DNA of 64,000 nt, taken from NCBI GenBank assembly GCA_000727475.1, contig KL647335.1, positions 206,735-270,734 of the forward strand. The letters run 5' to 3'. This document shows, piece by piece, positions 44,400 to 55,289 of the stretch (its first letter is position 1; each line of letters starts with the position of its first letter). The DNA is from Sarcocystis neurona (taxonomy: Eukaryota > Apicomplexa > Conoidasida > Eucoccidiorida > Sarcocystidae). Under the pieces are notes generated by a model. That model was not told where the DNA came from and ran no database searches. It saw nothing but the letters and a program-made list of their open reading frames with translations. A program made the position numbers and the translations under genes.

Positions 44400-44880
44400 C
44401 CTCACAGTTGTTGCTGCTGCTCCTGCTGCTATGACCTCCTGCTGCGACTCTCCCAATACTCCTCTCCCTACTAATACTTCTACGATTTATCAGACGTATC
44501 TCGACCACACTCTCATATCGCCTATACTCGTTCATACTGCTACTACCACTACTACCACCTCCACTACTACCTCTTCTACTACTACCACTTCTACTACTAC
44601 TACTGCTGCTACTACTACTACTGTTGCCCTTTACTACAACACTACCACAACCATACGCTGATACTACTCCCACTAGTAGTGTTACTATTTCTACTAGTAG
44701 TAGACAGCAGCAAGTGGTCCTAGTGCTCTTCCTGCGACAACTACTACTATACCACTAATACTGCACGAGTACTAACACACTACTACTACTACTACAACTG
44801 GTACTACTAACACGACCGCCTTACTTCCACTCCTACGACTGCTACTACTATAATCTCAAGACGAGTACTCCTCATATTGC
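44400..44880. repeat. ACT/CTA trinucleotide region
   Basis: Interrupted CTACTACTA and ACTACCACT triplets on the plus strand, a different triplet family from the CAG tracts elsewhere. Within the intron 44340-45494 of the Timeless-like gene. Confidence 0.85.
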
Positions 44881-45115
44881 TGCTATGAATACTCCTTACA
44901 TTGCTGCTATGAATACTCCTTATATTGCTGTTATGAATACTCCTTATATTGCTGCTAGGAATACTCCTTATATTGCTGCTATGAATACTCCTTATACTGC
45001 TGCTATAAATACTGCTTATATTGCTGCTATGAATACTCCTTATATTGCTGCTATGAATACTCCTCGTACTGCTGCTACGAGCACTCCTCGTATTGCTGCT
45101 GCTACTACTACTACG
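44880..45115. repeat. 24-base minisatellite, about nine to ten copies
   Basis: The unit GCTATGAATACTCCTTATATT plus GCT repeats in tandem with few substitutions, decaying rightwards into CTACGAGCACTCCTCGTATT. Because the unit is a multiple of three, the plus strand reads as an eight-residue repeat (M-N-T-P-Y-I-A-A). Its position inside an intron of the minus-strand gene suggests it is not translated. Confidence 0.9.
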
Positions 45116-45494
45116 GCTGTACGACTATCCCATTATACTACTGTACTACTACTCCTACTTCTAGGACTATACACCAACGAATACTCGTACAACTCCTGCT
45201 CCTACTCTCACTAGCTTCCTGTTCCTTAAGTATATCCCCCCCTAGTACTATTAGTGTACGAGGCTACTCATATATATCCCTTCGACAAGTATATATCTAC
45301 GACTACTATTGATATAGGAGACGCTGGCAATGAGTACAGCAAGACGTGTGTGGGCGCCCGTCCTTCCACTGCTGCAGTCCCGCTCCTTGGCTGATAATTA
45401 TACTCTTACGAGGACTGTCGCCTATTTTACTCGATATGCGCGACTCGTCACCTACTCCATAATATATGAGGGAAATGAAAAGTGTGCGCCTCAC

Positions 45495-46674
45495 CTGCAT
45501 GCGGTTCTGAAGACTCGCGGTGCCTGAAGCAGCCCATGGCACGCAGCAGCTGCCTCAGCTGCCGCTGTTTCCCCAGTCCTTTTGGAAACCAGCAAAAGTT
45601 CTCGATCCCCAGAACAATTCCCCTAGATAGTGCAGCTTCTTCTTCTGCTCTGCTTTTCCTTCTTCGCTCTTCACTTCCTGTTGACAGTCCCTCCTTCCCC
45701 GCTCCTCCACTTCCTACTCCACCAGGTCCTGCTGCTGCCTTCCCTCCTGCCGCTGCCGTTTGCTGCTGCTGCTGCAGCTCGGCCAAGGCGCTGCGAAACG
45801 CCTTCAGCAGGTCCTCAGCGACCCGTGAGGCGGCCGGAGGAGACGAGACTGTCTCTGCTGTTCGTTGCTGTTGCTGCTGCTGCTGCTTCTTCCCCTGCTC
45901 TTTCTCGCCCCTTTTCTCAGCTGCCGTTCCTTCGTCGTCGGCATCGGTAGAACGTCCCTCTCTCTCGGTCGTTGTGGCTGCTGTGCTGCCTTCCCTTTCC
46001 GCAGAAAACAACAAATTTCTCTGTTTGTCTTCCTCGCCCGCAGCCGCCCCTGCGGTCCCTTCTTCCGCTTCATCGCCATCAGCAAAAAGAGAAAATTCTG
46101 TTTCCCCGTCTTCTTCGGCAAACAGCGACTGCATCGCCGCTTCCTTCTCTTTCTCTCCACCACCCCCTGCTGCTCCTGATTTGCTGCTGCTGGTGCTGGT
46201 AGAGGAGAGGCCAGCGATGCCGTCTCCTTGCTGTTCATCGCAAAAATTCTGCATGCGCTCCCCTTCTCTCCCCGACACACCTCCTTCTTTTTCGCGTGCG
46301 GCCTCTTCTTCTCGTTCTTCTCCCTCTGCTCTACCTGGTCCTCCTGCTGCGGCTCCTTCCGCTTCATTTCTTCCTCCGTCTTCTTCCTCTTCCTCTTCTC
46401 CGTCTTGCCCCCCCCCTTGTCCTGCTGCGGCTGCTTCTTCTTGTCGTCTCCCTGTCGTTTCTTCTCCCTCTCCTCCGCCTCCCGGCGCTCCTGCTGCCGC
46501 TGCTGCTGCTTCTCTTTCCCACTGACGAAGATGCATGCGAAGCCCCCAGACGCTCTCGGCAACCGCGGCGGAGTTGAAGACGAACTGCCGCGGCCGCGGG
46601 GGTCCCCGCCGGGCTCCCGGCTGGGCTCCACGGCGGTCGCAACGGGCCAGCGCCTCCTCCTCCTGTCGCAGCTC
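45495..46674 (-). CDS. Timeless-like protein, large low-complexity exon leading into second module
   Basis: Window residues 1388-1780. Acceptor CTGCTGCGGGACCGCTGCAG (AG at 46676-46675), phase 0 entry reading E-L-R-Q-E-E-E-A-L-A-R-C-D-R-R. A short ordered piece (F-V-F-N-S-A-A-V-A-E-S-V-W-G-L-R-M-H-L) is followed by about 280 residues of Glu, Ala, Gln and Gly runs. The last 45 residues are ordered again: G-I-E-N-F-C-W-F-P-K-G-L-G and Q-L-R-Q-L-L-R-A-M-G-C-F-R. The donor CATGCAG/GTGAGG (45495/45494) is consensus, phase 1. The Q-L-L-R-A-M-G helix parallels Q-L-L-R-K-L-G in human TIMELESS. Confidence 0.75.
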
Positions 46675-46699
46675 CTGCAGCGGTCCCGCAGCAGCAGCG

Positions 46700-47956
46700 T
46701 CCCCCACCGCGCGCCGGCGGGCACACACACACACACACACACACACAACAAAGAGCAGCATGACGCAAGGCAGCGCAGCTGCTACCTCGATCCGGTCATC
46801 ACACCAAAGAGACAGGGAGACAGAGAGACACGGAGTCCCAGAGACAGAGAGACAGGCCCCCGCAGCAGTTTTCCTTGGCCGCTGCTGCAGGAAGAATCAA
46901 TAGGCCTGCTGTCTCTGCAGACTCTTTTCAAATGCCGCTCGACTTCTGCAGACCATCTCACGGCCACGCAACCGTGTACACTTCCCCGGACTGTATCTTA
47001 CACCCCACGAGCAGACAGATAGGGCACTTGAATTCTACGAAGTAGGCAGCAGACAGACTTCTCTACAACGGCTAACGTGCAGGAATACGTATAAAAGGCC
47101 CTCCCTGTCCCCGTGCGAGCCGCCTGCTGCTTTGCCACGAAATATTCTTTCTGCGTCGTCGGCTCTACTCCGTCTCTCTACAGGAAGTCTGCGACACCGT
47201 CCCCGCGCAGAAGTCTCTAGGAAGTCGCCCATTCTTGCTGTGTGTCCTGGTGTCTATACAAAGGGGTGCCCCACCAAGCTCGCGCGTCCTTCTTCCCCTC
47301 CCTCTGTCTTTCTGTCTACCTCTCGTTTGTTCTCCTTTTTTCGGCATCTCCCTTCCCGTCTCTTTTTTGCTGTCTTTCTCTCTGTCTCCCGCTATATTCG
47401 CACCGGGAAAATTGCGGGTATTCGCACATGTGGCCAGGGAAGCAAAACTCAACGAGTTTCTCGCGTAGACGCGCCCGGGGTCCCCTCCGCCTGCAGGGGT
47501 TGTCCGCAGTGGTATTTTCCTCCTCATCGCAGACGTTCATCCATGAGCCCCGGCCCCAATATAAAATCTCTTCTCAAACAGAGAGACAAAATAAAGACAC
47601 AGACACAGAGACAGAGAGACAGACCGGCCGACAGACACACAGACGCATGCAGAGTCAGACATCGCGACCAGGACGCTGTCCATCCACCTGCCCATATGTA
47701 TCCTTCTCTTTCTCTTTCTCGCTCTTTATCCATATATACGCGTACACACGTACACGTGTATTTAATACATATATATATACACATACATATGTCCATACAC
47801 ATATATATGGGCACTCCTAGATATGTATACTCTAATATAGGTAGACAATTAGAAGTCTACATATGCATGCGTACATATATATATATATATATATGAATGT
47901 ACTCTTCCTCTGTGTGTGTAGGTGTGTGTCTGTTTCCGCGTGCATGTTGGTCAGAC
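46700..47956. other. Intron of the Timeless-like gene
   Basis: Spans 46675-47956. It contains a (CA)n run at 46722-46748, a GAGACAGAGAGA purine run at 46808-46855 and 47580-47640, and TA repeats at 47760-47900. A unique stretch at 46880-47460 has short frames only. No exon is needed to keep phase. Confidence 0.6.
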
Positions 47957-48883
47957 CTGTAGCGTCAGGGCAGCGAATACTTTCAAATTTTGCAAGTTCT
48001 CCTCGAGCTCATCGAGGTGGACATTTCTTTTAAGAAGCCAGAGGTCCTTAGGCTCCGCTGCCTTCTCAGCTCCGAGCGCATGCATCAGCCGTGCAAAAGC
48101 ATCGCTCTCGAGGAAGGACGGCGACGCGCAGTCTGCGGGCTCTTCCACCGGCACGTCGCGCTCTCCTGCGTCCGCAGCAGCAGCAGCGGCGGCAGAACTT
48201 TGCATCAGTTTTCGCAGTTGAAGAGCGTCGGCGAAGCTGCTCGAAAGCGCCTGCAGCATCTTTCGGACGTCCATAAGGAAGGCGTCGCCAGCAGAAACTG
48301 CTGCGCCTGATCCCCCGGCATCCCACTCCCACACACGCAGCAGCGCCTGCAGCAGCAGCAGCCGGCCACGCGTAGTCAGGCGCGCCGTCGCTTGGCCACT
48401 GCTACTGCTGCTGCTGCGGGCGTTGTTGTCTCGTTTCAGTTGCGTAGGAGACGGCTGCGCCGCCGTCTCATTCATCTGCTGCTGTTCTCTCTCCTCCTCC
48501 TCCTCTTCCGTCTGCTCCCCTTCGTTCTCTGCGAAGAAATTTGCCGTGCCGCTGTCGTCACCACCCTCCCCTGCTGCTGCTTCTTCTTCTTCCGTTGCGC
48601 CTCTTTCAGAAGCAGACCCTGCAGAGTTTCCTCTTCTTCCGTCCGCCCCGTGCTTCTTCTTCTTCTGTTGCTGCTTCCTCCTCTGTTTTTCTCTCTCTCT
48701 GTCTTCTTCTTCACCGCTGCTGACCCCGTCCCACTCCCCAGCAGCATCCTGCGTCTGAGAAGCCGCGCCGAAGTCCGTTGGGAAACGCTCCGGGTTCTGC
48801 ATCTGCAGCTGCTGCAGACGCTTCCGCACCGCCTTCGCCGTCTTTCCCAGGATTCCTGCGATATACTCATGGCAATCAACGAC
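47957..48883 (-). CDS. Timeless-like protein, middle domain end and first C-terminal module
   Basis: Window residues 1079-1387. Acceptor GGGTGTTTGCAG (AG at 48885-48884). It opens V-V-D-C-H-E-Y-I-A-G-I-L-G-K-T-A-K-A-V-R, then K-R-L-Q-Q-L-Q-M. Joined to the preceding exon (Y-E-H-Y-R-D), this reproduces the TIMELESS motif L-F-E-E-F-R-D-x-x-D-V-L-x-x-I followed by the R-x-x-I-V-x-x-L-x-x-L-G-L helix. About 110 residues of Glu/Lys/Ser linker follow. The C-terminal part reads R-L-L-L-L-Q-A-L-L-R-V-W-E-W, then F-A-R-L-M-H-A-L-G-A and D-L-W-L-L-K-R-N-V-H-L-D-E-L, matching the order of the Timeless C-terminal (PARP1-binding) domain. Donor CTACAG/GTCTGA (47957/47956), or AAA/GTATTC 24 bases earlier; both keep phase 0. 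Confidence 0.85.
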
Positions 48884-49309
48884 CTGCAAACACCCACAGC
48901 AGCACCCTCACCGCTCCAGCAGCAAAGTACATTCACAAGTATATATCAAAATATCCGTATACGTACGTGTAGATCTGGCTGCAACAGCAGTAGCTGTGAA
49001 GAAGCAAAACACGCATACAAATACACACATATATATAAACAGAGAGAGAAAGAGGGACATGTGTGCATCTGTAGCAGTACCTAGATATATATGCATGCGT
49101 CTGTAGCTCAACCATGTCTTCTGTCTTCCCTACGTATTCCCGTCTATATCTATGTATTCCTGTTTGTCGGTGTGGACGTGCACACTTGTATATGTGTGTG
49201 ACTGTTTCTTGGCTGCGTGGCAAAAGATATGCGGGTATCTTGTTTTTCTTGGGAAGGTCCTTCTGCGATTTGCTAAGGAATTCAAAAGAAGGAAAACGAC
49301 TGCGTTTAC

Positions 49310-50140
49310 ATCTCTGTAATGTTCGTAGAGAATGAGAAGTTCTTCGTCTTCGTGCGCGTCAAATTTTGCTGCTGCTCCTCCTCCCTCTCCACGTGTCCCT
49401 GGTGCAGCACCAGCAGCACGGGCGTCGGCGAGAAGGGCCTCTCTGCAAGCAGCAGCTGCCTCTATAGGACAGCAAGTCCTTCCTTCCTGCTGCTGCTGCT
49501 GCAGCTGCTGCAGCAACAACGCATCTGTGCCCCGCTCGTAGTTGGCCCAAAGTGACTGCAGCGCGCTGCGCGAGGAAGGACAGAGCAGCTCAAAGACAGG
49601 AGTGCTACGTCCTCGGCCTCCGCCGACAGACTTTTTCTTCGAGAAGAAAAGTTCTACAGGAAGGAAAGCATTTTCATTCTTCGGCTGAAGAAGCTCCTGC
49701 TGCTGCTGCAGTAACTTTGTGGCCTCGTCTTCCTCGTCGTCTTCCTCCTTTGTTGCTTTGTCTTTTTCCTTGTCCTGCGTCCCCTGCTGCTCTCCCAACA
49801 AGCCCCCAGCCCGCCCCGCCTTGCTGCTGCTGCGGCCTGTCGTGGACCTGCTGCTCCTGCTGCCGCTTGTGGAACCGATGGCCGAGAGACAGCGGCGGCC
49901 GCCAGCCCAAAGAACAAAGAATGCCTCGACGATATTCTCAGCAAAGGCAGCCAGCCACACAAGGCGCGGGTCGGTGCGCACGCCGCGGTGGTTGAGGATT
50001 TGTTGAAACACCAGGAAGTACGACAGATCGAAAAATATGCAGACGTTCTCGGGACGGCAGTTCTCGTAAGAAAGCAGCAGCTCGAAGAAAGAAATCAGCG
50101 CCGAGTTTATCGCCAGACCGTTCGTCTCAAAGTGCGACAG
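49310..50140 (-). CDS. TIMELESS/Tof1 homolog, helical-repeat core exon
   Basis: Window residues 802-1078. Acceptor GTTATATTGCTGCAG (AG at 50142-50141), phase 0. It reads L-S-H-F-E-T-N-G-L-A-I-N-S-A-L-I-S-F-F-E and V-C-I-F-F-D-L-S-Y-F-L-V-F-Q-Q-I-L-N, then L-V-W-L-A-A-F-A-E-N-I-V. In human TIMELESS the corresponding stretch runs from N-H-C-I-V-K-M-L-H-R through V-F-C-L-F-N-R-L-L to F-A-K-Y-I-L-G-K-F-F; this is the most diagnostic match in the window. A 150-residue Ser/Gln/Glu insertion follows, then D-E-E-L-L-I-L-Y-E-H-Y-R-D at the donor (GAT/GTAAAC, 49310/49309). TIMELESS with TIPIN forms the fork-protection complex that couples helicase and polymerases and supports checkpoint signalling. Confidence 0.88.
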
Positions 50141-50159
50141 CTGCAGCAATATAACCACA

Positions 50160-51616
50160 AACAAAGGACACGCCCGGTCGACGACACGCAGCACCAGCAG
50201 CAACAAACATGTGGCAGCAGCACAGCAACAGAAAGGGTAGCACGAGCTGCAGATACCGCTGTCTACCTCCGCTCTCTACCCGACGACAGCTAGATCTCTA
50301 CGTGTGTCTCTCTAAATTGTTAAACATACATAGATACACATACAAACACGTATATATATGTATATATCAGGTATAGACACAACTATATATACTCTAGGAG
50401 ATTGGGGCAGACACCTCTAATCCTTCCCGTCTAACACTCTGTTTCTCCGATTGTACCTATCTGTCTCTCTATCCCTCTGCCTCTGTCTCTCTTGTATATA
50501 CCTACACATATATTTGCCTGGCTCAGTTACCAAAACAAGTGCACATGAAAGTTCTAACCGAGCAGAGGGAAAAGAAGTTGTAGCGATTCTCCTCACCGTC
50601 CACGGAGCCGCAGGGTCTGCGCATCCCTTGCCTCTGTGTTTATGTCTCTCTCTCTCTCTCTTTCAATCTGTGTGCCTCCCTGTCTCCGTATCCCTCTCTG
50701 TCCATCTACAGGCATACACGTATGCATGTCTCTCTGTCTCTCTGTCTCCCTGTCTCCCTGTCTTTGTCTCCGTCTCTCTGTCTCTCCCTGTCTTTGTCTC
50801 TGTTTCTCTGTCTCCGTCTCCCTCTTTGTCTATCTGTCTCTGTCTCAGCCTCTCTCTCTGTCTCTCTTTCTCCGCCTCTATCTCTGTCTCCCTGTCTCTG
50901 TGTCTCTCTGTCTCCCCGTCTCCGCCTCTCTGTCTCCCTGTCTCTGTCTCTCTTCGTGTCTCCGTCTCTCTCTGTCTCTCCATTTGTTTTCCTTTCTTTC
51001 TTGTCCTCTGTTTCCCTTGGTGTATCTCGCTTTCCTTTTTTTTATGTGTTCCCGGTATGTCTCTCCTGTTTGTCTCTATATCTGGCTTCCTCTCTCTGTC
51101 CCTGTAAAAGCCCTCTACACTACTTCTTCGTATCTTCCTGTCTCCTATCTCTCCCTGCGTCTCTCTCTCTCTCTGCCAATCTACATGTCTACGTACTTAT
51201 CTATCTTCTTACCTACCTGTCTACCTACTTATCTATCTATCTATCTGTACGTCACCTCTCTATCTGTCTGTCTACATATTCGTCTATTCATCTATGTGTC
51301 ACCTATCTCTCCCTATCTATTCGTCTATATATTTATCTACCTACAGATCTATCTGTCTGTCTAATCCATCTACCTATCTATCTATGTGCCTATCTATCTA
51401 TCTCTACCTACACACGCATATACGGGTGTGTAGATTCACCGTCATGAGTCTATCTATCTATTCCATCTATTTATTTACCTATCTATCTAAACTACCTATC
51501 TATCTCCATATCTCTATCTACATATACGTATATATACATATATATATACACACGTATATACGTAGATTCCCTTGCCACGTGAGGAGCAGCAGCTTTCGTT
51601 TGTGTCGCATTTTTAC
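50160..51616. repeat. Intron with CTGTCTC and TATC arrays
   Basis: A polypyrimidine CTGTCTCTCTGTCTCC array occupies about 50450-51110 and passes directly into a CTATCTATCTGTC array at 51180-51530. A short non-repetitive patch lies at 50520-50640. All of it is between the exons ending at 51617 and starting at 50140. Confidence 0.9.
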
Positions 51617-52474
51617 CCATTCGACGCAATGGGCGACGATTTCCCCACGTGCAAATTCTGCGATGATATCGTCCACGTTGATAACTCTTGTCCCAGGCAT
51701 GGCGGCAGCTGCGGGGTGTTGCTGGTGGAGACTTGTTTCTTTGCTGTCGGCAGCAGCCGTCTGGTGGTACTGGCGTGGGTTGTCCTCGTCAGCAGCAGCC
51801 GCGAGCAGCAAGGCGCTCTCCTTGCGCCGGCGCGGCGCTCCTAGCCCGCCGCTGCTGCACATCCCTGCAACTTCTACGGAGCCTCCGAGCTGCCGGAGCT
51901 GCTCCACGAGCAGCAGGAGAATATCAACGCAAAAGAGGAAAATGTCCTCGTCAAACGTCGAGCGCTGAAACGCACGCATCACCTGCAGAAGGTCTGCGAC
52001 AATTCCTCGCCGGAGCCAGGCGCAAAGCTGACTCCGCACCGCCTCGACCACGTCTGGGTTGCTGCTGCCCGCGTGCAGCTGCAGCAGCCGCAGCAGCTGC
52101 CGCAGGCAACGGAGACACGTCAGCAGCAGCGGCCGCGACCGGAGGGACAGTCCCTGGACACGCACCGCCTTGTCGAGCAGGTGGATCAAAAAATTCTGCA
52201 GCAACGGCGTCTCAAAGCCTTGCAGGCAGAAAATCATATCGACTCGGTCGAGGAGAGCCGGCAGCGTCGTCGCTGGTGTTGCAGCAACACCCGCAGCGTC
52301 ACCGTCATTCCTCCTGGCACTGCTGCCGCCTCCCGGCCCCGAGAAACACCGACGATCTTGCTCCTTTTCTTGCAGCCGCAGCTGCTGCTGCTGCATGCGA
52401 CGTCGCAGCCGATTCGCGCACTTGAAATACGTCGTCTCGAAGGCAAAAATCCACGCCACCGTGTCCAGCACCAG
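51617..52474 (-). CDS. TIMELESS/Tof1 homolog, core exon
   Basis: Window residues 516-801. After GATGCAG (AG at 52476-52475) phase 0 reads L-V-L-D-T-V-A-W-I-F-A-F-E-T-T-Y-F-K-C-A. This corresponds to the TIMELESS helix W-A-L-A-F-F-M-A-F-N-R that follows the H-D-E-T motif; here the preceding exon ends H-D-P-E. Further on are helices D-R-V-D-M-I-F-C-L-Q-G-F and L-L-T-C-L-R-C-L-R-Q-L-L. Near the end V-I-N-V-D-D-I-I-A-E-F-A-R-G-E-I-V-A-H-C parallels the TIMELESS F-N-F-x-x-Y-x-x-R-F-A-x-x-x-V-V motif. Donor GAATGG/GTAAAA (51617/51616), phase 0. Low-complexity insertions are shorter here than in neighbouring exons. Confidence 0.83.
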
Positions 52475-52499
52475 CTGCATCCAGACCCGCAGCAGCAAA

Positions 52500-53112
52500 C
52501 ATCCACACACGAGATACACACGCGCGGAGACGAGACCGTGTGGCACCGGCGAGGCCAAGGAAACGCCGTCTCCCTTCAACCCCACACACGAGACACATAC
52601 AGCCTACGTACGCATGTGCGCGAAGCGAGAGCGGCCAAATTAAGGAAATCCAAACACACACACACACACATATATCCACACACACGGACAGATGCTTCTG
52701 CCCACGCAGGGTTGGTGTGCGGAGAGACAGTGAGGGAGACAGCCACTTTCCTACTATCACATATATTTATATTAAATTTCTTCTCTGGTGTCCTTATATT
52801 GGTATGCATCTACGACTGTTGTACGTGCGTGACAACGCTGTGCAGAAGTAATACCGCGGCCCCTTCCTCCCTCCGCCGACTGCCGTGTCAGTCCTTCCAC
52901 CACACACGCACCTACGCACAGCTATCGGTCGACCTTGAGAGATGCAAACGAAGAGAGGAAGCGAAGAAAAGACGCATGTGGCAAAGGGTGTCTATATTTG
53001 CAGATCTGTTTCCTTGGCTGGGGCGACTTCGACGAAGAGACGGTGCGTCGCGCGTTTTTCTTTCAGCCGCCGGAACAGCCCTTTTGGCGTGGGAGAGGAG
53101 ACAGCAGGGTAC
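52500..53112. other. Intron of the Timeless-like gene
   Basis: Spans 52475-53112. It holds a (CA)n run at 52650-52690 and otherwise unique sequence. No in-frame exon with suitable splice sites was seen, and the flanking exons join in phase 0. Confidence 0.6.
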
Positions 53113-53955
53113 CTCGGGGTCGTGTGGAGAGTGGTAGTCCATGTCAACTTCTCTGAGCAGCTCCTTGACAGCCGCTTCCAGCAGAAAGGCAAGGGAGAAG
53201 AACTTCCCGCAGTACATTTCATTTTCTCCCGTCGCCTCGTCCACTGGCGCAGTAAAGTGTTCATCAATCCCCACCAGCTCACTGATGAGTTTCTGCAGCT
53301 CGAGCACCTCGCTCGCAGACACAGCCGTGCGCAGCAGCAGAAACTGTCCGCCTCTGTCGCACTTCCGCTCGTGCAGGACCGCAGCACCAGCGGCAGCTGA
53401 CCCAGTCGCCGCGACGGCAGAGCCAGCAGCAGCTGCGGCAGGGTCCGCTTTGGCGACGGGGTCTCCACCGGAGGGCCGCGGCATGGCTGCTGTTTCGTCT
53501 CCCTCGGGTTCGTCAAACGGATGCAGAGGCAGCTGCCGAAAAGCAAAGAGCCGCTCGTAGTCGATATACCGCTGCTGGGGGGGACGCAACACTTTCACTC
53601 GCGCAGGCTTCTTCTTCTTCTGCTGCGCCTCGACGACCTGCTGCTGCAGCAGCACCTGCCGTGCCCGCCTCGGGTCCAGTCTTGCCAGCCACTGCAGCTG
53701 CTGCTGCATTTGCCTCACGATCGTAGTGACGCCGCTGCTGCTGCTGCTCTCTCGTCCCCGGCGCCAGGCGGCAGCACCCTCTCCTTCCGAACCTGCAGCA
53801 GCAGCAGCAGTCGGGTGTCTGCGCGTCGCTTCCGTCCCCACTCCACACGAAAAAAAAGATGCGGACGAACCTGTCGCAGGGAAATGCTGCAGATTGTTGG
53901 CCTGCTGCTGCGGCTGCTTGCTTCCTAGAAGGCCGCACGTGACGCCGCTGTTTAT
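53113..53955 (-). CDS. TIMELESS/Tof1 homolog, exon with basic linker and conserved helices
   Basis: Window residues 235-515. The acceptor GCCGTGTTCGCAG (AG at 53957-53956) leads in phase 0 into I-N-S-G-V-T-C-G-L-L-G-S-K-Q. A Gln/Ala/Ser linker and a basic run (Q-K-K-K-K-P-A-R-V-K-V-L) follow, then R-Y-I-D-Y-E-R-L-F-A-F-R-Q-L. The C-terminal third is ordered: S-E-V-L-E-L-Q-K-L-I-S-E-L-V-G-I-D, then F-F-S-L-A-F-L-L-E-A-A-V-K-E-L-L-R-E-V. Its end (Y-H-S-P-H-D-P-E) lines up with the TIMELESS segment F-L-x-x-F-C-x-x-F-L that closes with Q-H-D-E-T. Donor CCCGAG/GTACCC (53113/53112), phase 0. Confidence 0.8.
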
Positions 53956-54119
53956 CTGCGAACACGGCAGCAGCACCGGTGCCATTGCCCCACACAGATC
54001 TGGAGAAAAAGACACTTGCTACCGCTTCTTGGCAAGTCACGCACGAATCCCCCCCAGCAGCATTCTTCATGAGACATTTTTCAACAATGTCTGTATCCAA
54101 CTTTCTCTGTAGACACTCT

Positions 54120-54660
54120 TGCAGCCGCTGCTGCCGTCGATGCTGCTGTGCCTCATGCTACTGGTGCCGCTGCAGCTCACACCGCTACGACGCCGCTCCT
54201 GCTGTTGATACGACTACTGCTGCGGCTACGGCTGCCGTCCGACTCGTGCAGCTGCCTCATCTACTGCTGCTGCTACGGCTTCCACCCGACTGGTGCTGTT
54301 GCGGCAACTACTACTGCTGCTGCTGCCAGTACGGCTGCCGTGACTACCGCTTCCGACCTGCTATTGCTGTTGCTATTGCTGCTGCTGCTGCCGGTCCTCC
54401 TGCTGCAACTACCCCTCCTGGGCTGCTACTGTTGCGGCTGCGACTGCTGTCGATCTGAGTACCCCGGCGCTACGGAAGTGCCACAAACCGTCTCGACGGC
54501 GCAGCACTTCTTGAAAGCTTCTCTCTCTCTTCCAGCCGCTGCTGTTGCTCTTGCCGTTTGTTTCCCTAGCAACACCACTTCTTCATCGATGCTCCTCCTG
54601 CTGCTACCGGTCGACAGGTGACTCCTGCCGCTGCTGTTGTCGCTGCTGCTGCCGCTGCTG
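54120..54660. repeat. CTG-rich intron tract
   Basis: Interrupted CTGCTG, CTGCCG and CTGTTG triplets fill most of intron 53956-54695. In the transcript the repeat is CAG, the opposite orientation to the triplet tracts in introns 18769-19436 and 61917-63575. Confidence 0.8.
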
Positions 54661-54695
54661 CGGCTGCTGCTAAAGTGCTGCTGTCGTCTTTGTAC

Positions 54696-54859
54696 CTCAG
54701 CCGCGTACTGGGCGAGATGAACGGGGGGAAGAGCAGCGAAGAAGCCATGGATGAGCCGCAGCGCAAGCCAAATTTTCTCCATCAGCGGAGCGTGTACGTG
54801 GGTAATCGACCAAGTGCCCAGTCCTCCTCGAATAATATCGTCCCCGATGCCACTTTCCT
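54696..54859 (-). CDS. TIMELESS/Tof1 homolog, N-terminal region exon
   Basis: Window residues 180-234. After AAAATACAG (AG at 54861-54860) two bases complete a Glu codon, then E-S-G-I-G-D-D-I-I-R-G-G-L-G-T-W-S-I. The helix M-E-K-I-W-L-A-L-R-L-I-H-G-F-F follows, then P-V-H-L-A-Q-Y-A-A-E. In human TIMELESS the matching spot is the helix W-S-L-H-V-L-E-I-V-S-L-M-F followed by N-P-E-Q-L-A. Donor GCTGAG/GTACAA (54696/54695), phase 0. The CTG block lies immediately downstream. Confidence 0.75.
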
Positions 54860-54929
54860 CTGTATTTTCATACATTTGAAAAGTCATCAGAGACACACGG
54901 GCACAAGGAGAAATATATAGACATACACA

Positions 54930-55280
54930 CATATACGTACAAATATTTATTCATACATGCGCGTGTGTCTACTTATTGCTGTTCGGTGAGAAACCGTCTC
55001 GTCACTCCTTCTGTGTGAAGAGAGAACTCGGAAGAAAGTCAGGTGTACAGACACTCGAAGACATTTCCTTCTCTCTGTCTCTCCATATGGAACGTCTTCT
55101 CTGTTGTAGGGAGAGAGCAGAAAAAGTAGACACAAACTGCAAACTCTCCCTCCCCACACACGCGTGAGTTTCTCTCTTCGACGCGGTCGCTGTCTACGTT
55201 TTTTCTTCTTCTTCTACTTCTGGCAACGTGTCGGTCAGATATAAAAGAGTCGTCGATCGATTCATAGGACATACGTACTT
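54930..55280. other. Intron segment without repeats
   Basis: Unique sequence in the 5.1 kb intron 54860-59996. Short frames only; no exon signal found. Confidence 0.5.
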
Positions 55281-55289
55281 CTACACATA

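Noticed and set aside
44885..45214. M-N-T-P-Y-I-A-A peptide repeat as a plus-strand gene
   Set aside because: The minisatellite unit is a multiple of three, so openness is automatic, and it lies in an intron flanked by phase-compatible exons.
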